In this document: positions 33,540 through 42,173 of the stretch, in pieces
How positions within the stretch are numbered: position 1 is the stretch's first letter
Layout of the letters: every line of letters starts with the position of its first letter
NCBI GenBank assembly: GCA_025617745.1
Contig: CM046868.1
Location: 17,674,615 to 17,738,614 of the forward strand
DNA: 64,000 nucleotides
Reading direction: 5' to 3'
Origin: Heliocidaris erythrogramma
Taxonomy: Eukaryota > Echinodermata > Echinoidea > Camarodonta > Echinometridae
The notes under the pieces: generated by a model
Told to the model about the DNA's origin: nothing
Seen by the model: only the letters and a program-made list of their open reading frames with translations
Databases searched by the model: none
Made by a program: the position numbers and the translations under genes

Positions 33540-35387
33540 TGATAAATCTAATTCGAATAATTTTGTTTTTCCTTGCCAATGTCTAATTAAAGCACCACCT
33601 ACAATCACTTGTTCCACATCAAATGAGTGTTAATTTCATATTCGCGAGCGAATATATTTCCCCTGAAATTTGAGGGGGGGGTGGCCTGTATAATTCCCCC
33701 AATATTTTTGGATGTGAGAATTACGATACCTTAACTTAAAAATAATTATCCAAATTCATTATTTAACAACATTTAATCATACAGAAAACCATTTCGGGAT
33801 GCTCTAAAATGCAAGTTTTATTGACAGATATTTGAAAAGTCCCTGATGTGGGAGGGGATACCCCCCCCCCCCCCTCCCTCACCTTCCTCTCGCCGGTCAT
33901 CCCCCAATCATGAACACAGATCGACACCCCTGTTCCCAAGGAAAGTTACAATAAATGACCTTAAATTAAAATTCCATGTATACAAATAAGGATATATTAT
34001 ATAATAGATACAATCTATTACAAGATAAAATCATCTCTGCCTTTCATTATGAAAACATAAAATCATATCCCAACAAAGATTAAATATGCTGACTGTGTGG
34101 TAATTTTTTGTGCACAGATTTGCACATTCATTGACTTGCCTATTAGGATAAATGTATACTCCACTCGAGTCCTGGTAGTGTTACTGTATTTACATAATAA
34201 AATACACAATATCATGCAGAGTATTGTCTTCACAATAACCCTCTGCTCTTCCCAAGAGTATAATTCCATTATCTCTATATGGATACATGACACATCGTCA
34301 CTGAATATTGCTGTTTATTTCTCTCACTTTCTGATATGATGTCCCACCTCCTGGAGATTGACCCATTGCATTCACATGACTTCATAATTTTTTTTAAAGG
34401 AAAATCCTATGTAGACGGCACAGTGAATTTATAATGAAACATAATGATATGTATTAATGTTATAATGTTCATATAACATATATCATTTTTCCAGTTAGTT
34501 AACGATAACTTATATTATAAAAATGAAATAAAGTTTTGCTTTTGCACAAAAAAAATAAAAGAAAAACCAAGATATCAAAGAATATTTCAACCATTGATTA
34601 AGTATGCACTATCGCAAATTGTAACTTACAATTAAATATGATTCAGCATTATTTAAATAATTACAAGTATAATGTTAAAAGCTGATGGCTAATCCTTGAA
34701 TAATTTTGCATAATGAGTATAATCATATCATTTGTAGACTTTAATTTATTATTCATTATTTATCATTTATTTTTGAACTTGATGTATTAGTGTACTTCGA
34801 TAGTATTTTGTTGCTCTGATAATAAGCTTCACATTAGCATCAACCTGTATACATAACATGTTAAAGCAGAGGGGTTTTAATCATCCATAAGTTCTGTGTC
34901 TCTGATATAAAGGCCCGATAAGACTTCACCGATTTTCACTACAATAAACTAGTTGGACACTGTCAGGGGCAGATTTGGGACTGCAATTCGGTTATAGGGA
35001 ACTGCTATGTGACCGGCCCATCCATCCTACAACGTAAATGTAGGCAGGTTTTCTTACATATTCAATATGATTTTGATACATTATCAATATACCTTGGTGA
35101 GACCGACTTCCGAGTGGTCGACCAAATGATGAAAGCCATGCAGACGTAATTTTGATGGGGTGGGTGCTAATATTCTGTATAGCTCAAAATCAGCTTTACA
35201 GCTTTTGAAGTTTGTGAGCGAGCAACACTTTTGGCACTGTTTAGTCAAAACACTTCTTTCTAATATCTAGAAAGATTTGAATTGAAAGAATATATATATT
35301 AAGAATGGACATTTGCTTGCATGTTGTTCAATTAGGAATGTGTGGTAATTTTCCAATTCCAATAGTTTCGTGATGTGCAACTCATTA
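33540..35387. other. No supported gene
   Basis: AT-rich spacer with G/C runs at 33673 and 33861. The ORFs of 76-80 codons overlap on both strands and show no family features. Confidence 0.5.
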
Positions 35388-35667
35388 TTAAAGGGATACG
35401 CCACCGGGCGGCCGTGGGGAAAGTCAGGATTGCGTAAGCCCCATTCACTCGTACACAAAGTTTGTGCGTCGAACGCGTGGGATTACATTTCGACTGCACG
35501 AAGCCGACCGAATCTCGCACGAGAGCTCGAGCTCAGACGGAGCGTGCATGTTTGTGCGGCGACCAGTCTATCCGAGGTTTGCCCCCCGCGGGGCAACGGC
35601 ATGATCAGGTAACGATCACGGTGCCCTCTCGCGGCATTAAAACGTCCACAATCTGCGGTTGAGTATC
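35388..35667. mobile_element. GC-rich ~280 bp element with AAAGGGATAC ends
   Basis: AAAGGGATACGCCACC at the left and GAGTATCCCTTT at the right are inverted. The interior is far richer in G+C and CpG than the flanks. TTAA at 35388 precedes the left end. It abuts a separate MITE whose left end is missing, suggesting insertion or recombination between related TTAA elements. Confidence 0.55.
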
Positions 35668-35676
35668 CCTTTGCAT

Positions 35677-36148
35677 TGTTTCATGAAACAATGATATGAA
35701 TAACATGGGCTATATGCAAATTACTGAGCCGATGATGCCATAAGCTCACTTTTCCTTTTGTATTTTATTATATGAAATTTCAAATATTTCAGCTTTCTTC
35801 TCCAAGAATGTTTGACTCCTCGCAGAATGTGTACGATCATCATTATTATAAGTTATTGTGATAAAATGAAGAGAATCTTTATAAACATCTATGAAAAAAA
35901 TGAAATATTTGAAATTTCATATAATTAAATACAAAAGGAAAAGTGAGCTCATGACATCATCGGATCACTAATTTGCATTCAGCCTGCCCATGTTATGCAT
36001 ATCACTGTTTTACGAAACAATCCAAAAATTCAAAATGCCGTAAATTTCTTATTTTTATCCGATTTTGATATTTTTTTACTGTTTCGTTTATTTAATTTAA
36101 CTCTACTGATTGAACTCAACTCATTATTGCGGTGGACTTGGCCTTTAA
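35677..36148. mobile_element. TTAA MITE with long inverted arms, left end lost
   Basis: The arms at 35677-35816 and 35893-36028 are inverted copies (TTTTCCTTTTGTATTTTATT, CATATCACTG..., GCATAACATGGGC). The right terminus GGTGGACTTGGCCT is followed by TTAA (36145-36148). The matching left terminus is replaced by the GC-rich element. Confidence 0.7.
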
Positions 36149-36239
36149 GACAAACAAGCTGATTCTGATAGCTTCAGTGAAAAATAATATAAGATTCATT
36201 TGATATTGTTCAAATTCTGTTTGTTTAACATTTATTTTG

Positions 36240-36620
36240 TATTGGTAGGTCACATTTCTTTCTTTGAAAGATTTCATCTTCATTAACATTCAGTTTCCAT
36301 TTCCTTGGCAACAGTTTTTTATAAATCAAATCTAGCTCTACTCCAATTAACTAAAATTTTTAATATAATCAAACAGACGGCAAAAGTTATTAGATGTTTA
36401 CCATTATTTCATGTTGAAAACAACCATTATCTAATAATAGTATTTTGTTAGAAATAAAGCAATAATATAATTGTTACCATGGTAACGGCCTACACATGTA
36501 GTAGTCACATCTATCACCCCTTTACTAAAATAAGTTATCAGTGAGTGTCCTGTAAAAGAGAAAATAATAATGGTCAATATCAATACTTACCTCTTTTTTT
36601 AGGTAGCATCAAGGGATTTT
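36240..36620 (-). repeat. Right arm of the 6.5 kb-spaced inverted repeat
   Basis: Reverse-complement relative of 30085-30470. It includes GTTACCATGGTAAC at 36473-36486 and a CTTGGCAAC half-site at about 36303, again about 174 bp apart. Confidence 0.7.
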
Positions 36621-36639
36621 GCTCAAATATCATTTTTGT

Positions 36640-37200
36640 TAACGGGATAAAGGGATAACCCTTTATCCCATTATACCGCGTTTTACCGTGGTATAATGCG
36701 GTTGAACACAGTATAAGGCGGTATGATGCGTTAAACATGGTATACACGTACGTGTTATGCCAATAAAGCGTTATGGCGTGTTGAAACGCGGTTAAACACA
36801 GTATAAGACGTTTAACATGGTATACACAGCATGGACGCGGTTTAACATGTATAACAAGGTATAACAAAGTATAAAAGGGTATGACGTGGTAAAACGCGGT
36901 ATAACGCTGGTGAACACAGTAAAAAAGACGGTATGACGCGCTTGAAGATATTATAACGCGATAAAACTTGGTATGATGCGGTACAACTTGTATATCAAGG
37001 TACAACTCAGGTTAAAGCGTTATTGGGTGTTGAAACGCTGTATGACGAGTTATACAGAGTATTACGCGGTATACCAAGGTAAAACGAGGTATGACGCAAT
37101 TAAACGCAGTATAACGCGATATATCGCGGTATAAAGAGCTATCATACGTGGTATACACAAAATGATGCTATATACACCTGTAATACCTCATAAACATGTA
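36640..37200. repeat. Degenerate GGTATAACGCGGT array, part 1
   Basis: Short units of about 10-22 bp (GGTATGACGCGG, AACACAGTATAAGACG, TATACACG) are repeated without strict period. The array continues at 39715-40105 and 44100-44612, with a TIR element and a CR1 LINE inserted between. Minus-strand ORFs rich in Y, R, V, I and P are its translation. Confidence 0.85.
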
Positions 37201-37529
37201 TACTCTCTAAATGTAAGAGAGTGAAAAAGCACTCAAAAGAGAGTGAAATGAGTTAAATGAGGGACAACCCTTTTTCGAGTGCAAATGAGTGGTCACTATT
37301 TCACTCAGGAAAGTTCCAACTGTTTTTCTTTTTGTTAAGGAAAAATAAACAGTTGGATACATATGGCGACCCACTTGATTGTTTTCAAGTTCTTTCTTCT
37401 TCTTCTTGTTCTTATTATCCAACACCTGGAACTTTTTAATATGGATATATATATATATATATAAAATAAGTGTCCTGCGACGGTTAATGAAAAATACACA
37501 AAAGTCAATGATGAATAAGACAACCGTTA

Positions 37530-37586
37530 AGAGATGAAAGAATTCAAATTTTCATCATGGGCGAAAATTTGAATTCTTTCATCTCT
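37530..37586. repeat. Perfect hairpin, 24 bp arms
   Basis: AGAGATGAAAGAATTCAAAT plus TTTC, a nine-base loop (37554-37562), then the exact reverse complement. Confidence 0.9.
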
Positions 37587-37733
37587 GAACGTAGTCGGTG
37601 TCTCATGATGTGTATAATATAAGCGTGAGAGATATAAATGAGACGGGACGTAGCTCTCGGTTAACCTCGATTTTAATTCCAAGCTTTCGGCCTCATTTGG
37701 CCTTCTTCAGGGTCTACCAAGACAAGTCAAAAT

Positions 37734-37809
37734 TAAATGAAAAAGGATTGAACTCAGGACCTCACGTATGAAAGTCAAATGCATTCACGAGTATACCACA
37801 GTGCTCCCA

Positions 37810-37811
<2 letters not shown>
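37734..37811 (-). mobile_element. tRNA-like SINE fragment
   Basis: Minus-strand copy of the head found at 39231 (AGTGGGAGCACTGTGGTATA, B box GAGTTCAATCC). It abuts a (TA)n run. Confidence 0.65.
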
Positions 37812-37849
<38 letters not shown>

Positions 37850-37958
37850 TGTAAGGAAATAACATATACAAAAAAAATATGCAAAAATTTCAAAAAGGGA
37901 GGACAGCTCTGGGGAACTTTGATTGAGCTACGCAACGTTATTCTCGCATTTCTTTCAC

Positions 37959-37999
<41 letters not shown>

Positions 38000-38220
38000 G
38001 AGAGTTGCCAAAGCTGTTGTATATGTTATTTCCTCACGATATTGTTACTAATTATTCTAATGTATACATGTATCTCAAAGCATTCGCTTGGATCCAGCTG
38101 AGGCACGCGGCTTGTCTTTGTTCAAACTCACCTGCCCCCGACAACGGAATAAATTAATAAGGTTGAAGATTTGTCAATCTGTCGGTCAATTGAATCTGGT
38201 GTCGCCGAAACCACTGACCC

Positions 38221-38291
38221 GTCTCCGTGGTCTAGTGGTTAAGGCATTGGCGTTCTAAGCCAACGACCCGGGTTCGATTCCCGGCGGAGAC
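38221..38291 (+). tRNA. tRNA with anticodon UCU (Arg by codon), copy 1
   Basis: 71 nt cloverleaf. The 7 bp acceptor stem GTCTCCG/CGGAGAC is perfect. D arm GTC..GGC, anticodon stem TTGGC/GCCAA with loop GTTCTAA (anticodon TCT), T stem CCGGG/CCCGG with loop TTCGATT. A box TGGTCTAGTGG and B box GGTTCGATTCC are intact, and a T6 Pol III terminator follows at 38293. No intron. The body resembles animal tRNA-Glu while the anticodon reads AGA (Arg); see finding. It lies in a 407 bp tandem unit. Confidence 0.9.
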
Positions 38292-38627
38292 ATTTTTTCA
38301 GCCTTTGCAAAAATTTCAAAACGGGAGGACAGCTCTGGGGAACTCTGATTTAAGTTACGCAACCATTATTCTCTCATTTCCTTTCGCATTGTATATATAT
38401 TTCCACGAGAGTTGCCAAAGCTGTTGTATATGTTATTTCCTCACGATATTGTTACTAATTATTCTAATGTATACATGTATCTCAAAGCATTCGCTTGGAT
38501 CCAGCTGAGGCACGCGGCTTGTCTTTGTTCAAACTCACCTGCCCCCGACAACGGAATAAATTAATAAGGTTGAAGATTTGTCAATCTGTCGGTCAATTGA
38601 ATCTGGTGTCGCCGAAACCACTGACCC

Positions 38628-38698
38628 GTCTCCGTGGTCTAGTGGTTAAGGCATTGGCGTTCTAAGCCAACGACCCGGGTTCGATTCCCGGCGGAGAC
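38628..38698 (+). tRNA. tRNA with anticodon UCU, copy 2
   Basis: Identical to the copy at 38221, 407 bp downstream, with the same T6 terminator and flanks. Confidence 0.9.
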
Positions 38699-39034
38699 AT
38701 TTTTTCAGCCTTTGCAAAAATTTCAAAACGGGAGGACAGCTCTGGGGAACTCTGATTTAAGTTACGCAACCATTATTCTCTCATTTCCTTTCGCATTGTA
38801 TATATATTTCCACGAGAGTTGCCAAAGCTGTTGTATATGTTATTTCCTCACGATATTGTTACTAATTATTCTAATGTATACATGTATCTCAAAGCATTCG
38901 CTTGGATCCAGCTGAGGCACGCGGCTTGTCTTTGTTCAAACTCACCTGCCCCCGACAACGGAATAAATTAATAAGGTTGAAGATTTGTCAATCTGTCGGT
39001 CAATTGAATCTGGTGTCGCCGAAACCACTGACCC

Positions 39035-39105
39035 GTCTCCGTGGTCTAGTGGTTAAGGCATTGGCGTTCTAAGCCAACGACCCGGGTTCGATTCCCGGCG
39101 GAGAC
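39035..39105 (+). tRNA. tRNA with anticodon UCU, copy 3
   Basis: Identical again, 407 bp further. The unit ends in a (TA)n run at about 39207. Confidence 0.9.
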
Positions 39106-39199
39106 ATTTTTTCAGCCTTTGCAAAAATTTCAAAACGGGAGGACAGCTCTGGGGAACTCTGATTTAAGTTACGCAACCATTATTCTCTCATTTCCTTTC

Positions 39200-39230
<31 letters not shown>

Positions 39231-39236
<6 letters not shown>

Positions 39237-39480
39237 GTGGGAGCACTGTGGTATACTCGTGAATGCATTTGACATTCATACGTGTGGTCCTGAGTTCAAT
39301 CCTTGGTCGATGCGTACATCCTTGGACAAGGTGTTTTACCCAAATTTATCCCTCTTGACACAAATGTCAAGGTAACTTGCAAATTCCACGGTGATAATCA
39401 TTTGGACTCAGATTCATATGCAGATTCAAAGCACACGATTTCCTTCTAATAATCTAATAAATACAAAAATGAAATGTACA
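39231..39480 (+). mobile_element. tRNA-like SINE fragment
   Basis: AGTGGGAGCACTGTGGTATA (A-box-like), B box GAGTTCAATCC about 50 bases on, then a body with CTTGGACAAGGTGTTTTACC. An inverted partner lies at 37734-37811, so the tRNA array sits between two opposed copies. Confidence 0.65.
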
Positions 39481-39509
39481 TTCACATAAACATATATGTT
39501 TATGTGAAT
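39480..39509. repeat. 30 bp perfect palindrome
   Basis: ATTCACATAAACATA immediately followed by its reverse complement. Confidence 0.9.
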
Positions 39510-39530
39510 TTTTGCAAGGGTTGAAAAATT

Positions 39531-39576
39531 GTCTCCGCCGGAAATCAAACCCGGGTCTTTGGCTTAGAACGCCAAT
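39531..39576 (-). pseudogene. Truncated tRNA (3' half), reverse
   Basis: Covers acceptor 3' strand, T arm and anticodon arm of the UCU tRNA with a few changes (for example AAATCAAACCCGGG). It ends where the right TIR arm begins. Not functional. Confidence 0.8.
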
Positions 39577-39714
39577 TGGTGTTTCACTCTTTCCTGAGTG
39601 AAATAGTGACCACTCATTTGCACTCGAAAATGGGTTGTCCCTCATTTAACTCCTTTCACTCTCTTTTGAGTGCTTTTTCACTCTTTTACATTTAGAGAGT
39701 AACAATACCTTGTT

Positions 39715-40105
39715 ATTCACGCAGTTACACGACGCGGTATAAAGCGGCAAAAGGCGGTATAACGCGATATAACACGTATATAGCTCGGTAAAAAGCGGTA
39801 TGACGCAGTAAAACACGGTAAAATGCTGTATAACGTGGGATGAGCGGTATAACATGTATATAACAAGCTACAACGTGGGGAAAACATGATATGACGCGGT
39901 TAAACGCACTATAACTCGCTACACCGCGGTAAGACGTGGTATAAAGAGCTATAATACGTGGTATACACAAAATGATGGTATATATATACACATGTGATAC
40001 TTAAACATGTAAACATGTATAACAATACCTTGTTAATACACGCAGTAAAACGACGCGGCAAAAGGCGGTATAAAGCGATATAACATGTATAATACGTATG
40101 ACTCG
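39715..40105. repeat. GGTATAACGCGGT array, part 2
   Basis: Same unit family as 36640-37200. The run ATACGTGGTATACACAAAAT occurs in both parts (about 37145 and 39954), showing direct-repeat order. Confidence 0.8.
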
Positions 40106-40521
40106 GTATGATTTGATTTGATTTGATTTGATTTGATTTTATTCGTCAGGTATATTGCAATACAAACATAACCAGGTACCATGACAGGATAGCCCATGAA
40201 AGCCGAAATGGCTTATTTCCAATGGGGTCCTTATACCTAAATAACTGATTAAAAAATACACTAAGAAAACACATTAGTACGGCTACAAGACTATCGTACA
40301 CGTACGACAGGTAATAAGAATGTACTAAAGTAGCAAAATAAAACATAACATTTTTATAAAGTAGGCGAAGATTACATAAATGTGAAAACAAGACTTACTC
40401 AACGGAAAAAAACTATATACAGAAAATCATAATGAAACTATCGATAATAAACGTTGGTTACATAAGTCATATGATATAGGAAAAAACCATCTGAGCTACA
40501 AAAAGGAGAGGAGAAATATAG

Positions 40522-40782
40522 TTATGGAGTAGACACATTTTTCAGATGATGCTTCAACACCCTTTTAAAATGTAAAAAATTCTTAACTGACTTAACATGA
40601 TTTGGGAGGGAATTCCAGAAAAGAATACCGTTAAAATAAAAGGAATTTCCAATTTTACCTTTCCGCTTAGGCACTACGAAATTAAATTGACTATTTCTAG
40701 TGTCATGCCCATGAACACTTGAAGAGCGAGTAAAATTATTTGAAATATAGTGATCTGCATTAGAGTAAAAAATCTTATACAT
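40522..40782 (-). CDS. CR1 LINE ORF: C-terminal domain
   Basis: 86 residues from MYKIFY. Contains GHDTRNS and NSFYFNGILFWNSLPNHVKS, the conserved CR1 C-terminal block, and ends HLKNVSTP. It overlaps the thumb ORF by 8 bp in another frame, so the parts once formed one ORF. Confidence 0.87.
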   Translation of the reverse strand: MYKIFYSNADHYISNNFTRSSSVHGHDTRNSQFNFVVPKRKGKIGNSFYFNGILFWNSLPNHVKSVKNFLHFKRVLKHHLKNVSTP

Positions 40783-41269
40783 GGTGAATTAAAAGTTGTT
40801 GTGATCTAAGGTTTACATGAAGAAGACCAGCTGTTTCAAGTTCACTCTTCCCAATGTGTGTTCTTGGTGGTAAGTGATTGATAAATCTTACAATCTTATT
40901 TTGAATTATTTTTAACTTGTTTTGATCCACCTTGCCTAGACTGCAGTACCATGCCGTATTAGCATAATCAAATAAACATTGTATTAAGGAAAAACTTAAA
41001 ATGCGTCTTGATTTTAAGTTCATGCAATTTTGATAACGATACAAGAATTTTAGACGAGCATTAGCTTTTTTGACAATACTGTCAACCAAACTTGAGCAAG
41101 AAAGATCACTAGCTATATTTAGTCCTAAATACTTCACAGAATCCTGTCTCTTAATGAGTTGATTGTTATAACTTATATTGAAATCATCAGTATACTTCAG
41201 CCTACCCCGCGAACAAAACAAAATACTTTCGGTTTTACCAATATGTAAGCTAAGCTTATTTGCTGTCAT
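40775..41269 (-). CDS. CR1 LINE ORF: RT thumb
   Basis: 164 residues: KTESILFCSRG, DSVKYLGLNI, IQCLFDYANTAWYCSLGK, LKIIQNKIVRFI. These match the post-YADD and thumb regions of CR1. The frame ends one base out of register with the following C-terminal piece. Confidence 0.88.
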   Translation of the reverse strand: MTANKLSLHIGKTESILFCSRGRLKYTDDFNISYNNQLIKRQDSVKYLGLNIASDLSCSSLVDSIVKKANARLKFLYRYQNCMNLKSRRILSFSLIQCLFDYANTAWYCSLGKVDQNKLKIIQNKIVRFINHLPPRTHIGKSELETAGLLHVNLRSQQLLIHHV

Positions 41270-41292
41270 CCAATTAACACAGTTTGATAATT

Positions 41293-42093
41293 CTAAGCTA
41301 AGTTTTCCCCGATCAGCTTAGGATCAGTACCAGAATATAGTAACACACTATCATCCGCATATAAAAGTAATTTACTGTCGTTGACACAAACACACATATC
41401 ATAAATGTAGCACATGAAAAGAATGGGACCTAATATGCTCCCCTGGGGAACTCCGCATCTTATGGGCATAGAATCGGAGAGTACATTTTGCAACGAGACA
41501 ACTTGATGACGATTGGTCAAGTAAGACCTAAACCATTGCACACATGCAGAATTTAAACCCATTACTTCTAATTTACTTAACATTATATTATGGTTAACGG
41601 TATCGAAGGCTTTTTGCAAGTCAAGAAGAACCATCCCGACAAAACGTCCTTGGGAAATTTCGTTCCTGACAAAATCTAACAGGTGAATAAGACAAGTTTC
41701 AGTGGAATAACCATTTCTAAAACCAGATTGAAATTCGTATATTATTTTGTTTTCTTGAAAGTAGTTCTCTAATTGGGCATACACACATTTCTCTAGGACC
41801 TTCGAGACTATACTTAAAACGCTAATCGGTCTATAATTGCTAACATTAGTTTTATCTTTCTTTTTATAAAGGGGTGTTACTTTTGCAATTTTCATTTCAT
41901 CAGGGAAGGTGGAAGTTGAGATAGATAAGTTAATAATGTAAGTTAAAGGTTTATACAAATATTTAGCTCCATCCTTCAAAAATCTGGCAGGTACCAAGTC
42001 AAGCCCGGTACTTTTTGATATTTTCAACTTATTTAATTCATCTAAAACAAACTTTTCTTTGACAGGAGAAAAAAGAAAACAACCTTTCGACAC
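41293..42093 (-). CDS. CR1 LINE ORF: reverse transcriptase core
   Basis: 266 residues with VTPLYKKKDKTNVSNYRPIS, LEKCVYAQLENYF, QSGFRNGYSTETCL, LLDLQKAFDTVNH, CGVPQGSILGPILF and the active site LLLYADDSVLL. This is the order of RT blocks 1-5 in CR1. The frame breaks after IGENLA by a one-base deletion; the other frame continues SLELSNCVNWM. Catalytic aspartates are present. Confidence 0.9.
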   Translation of the reverse strand: MSKGCFLFSPVKEKFVLDELNKLKISKSTGLDLVPARFLKDGAKYLYKPLTYIINLSISTSTFPDEMKIAKVTPLYKKKDKTNVSNYRPISVLSIVSKVLEKCVYAQLENYFQENKIIYEFQSGFRNGYSTETCLIHLLDFVRNEISQGRFVGMVLLDLQKAFDTVNHNIMLSKLEVMGLNSACVQWFRSYLTNRHQVVSLQNVLSDSMPIRCGVPQGSILGPILFMCYIYDMCVCVNDSKLLLYADDSVLLYSGTDPKLIGENLA

Positions 42094-42173
42094 ACCCTTA
42101 GTGTCGTATAATTTTTGTAATTTAACACTGTCCGTTCCAAATTCATTTGCGTTGCTATCTGGCAGATTACTAG

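Larger units (their letters stand above)
37999..39212. repeat. 407 bp tandem repeat, three units, each with a tRNA gene
   Basis: Units start near 37999, 38406 and 38813 and are almost identical. Each holds CGAGAGTTGCCAAAGCTGTT, GGATCCAGCTGAGGCACGCG, the tRNA and a 3' flank GGGAGGACAGCTCTGGGGAA. The near identity implies recent amplification or concerted evolution. Diverged single units occur at 53460-54835 (reverse) and 54840-55090, and a fragment of the 3' flank lies at about 47553-47612. Confidence 0.92.
37203..39699. mobile_element. 2.5 kb TIR element carrying a tRNA gene array
   Basis: The left arm (37203-37311) starts CTCTCTAAATGTAAGAGAGT. The right arm (39591-39699) is its inverted copy with about three mismatches. 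TA flanks both ends (37201-37202, 39700-39701). Uninterrupted paralogous sites AACATGTATAACAATACC exist in the same repeat array near 40010 and 44325 and show a precise insertion with TA duplication. Inside are a 24 bp-arm hairpin, (TA)n runs, two inverted tRNA-like SINE fragments, three tandem tRNAs and one reversed tRNA 3' half. No transposase was seen. The TA target recalls Tc1/mariner, but the long GAGTG-rich TIR does not decide the family. Confidence 0.8.

Noticed and set aside
36580-37005. 141-codon minus ORF rich in Y, R, V, I
   Set aside because: Produced by the GGTATAACGCGGT array; similar false ORFs lie at 39646-39991 and 44014-44606.
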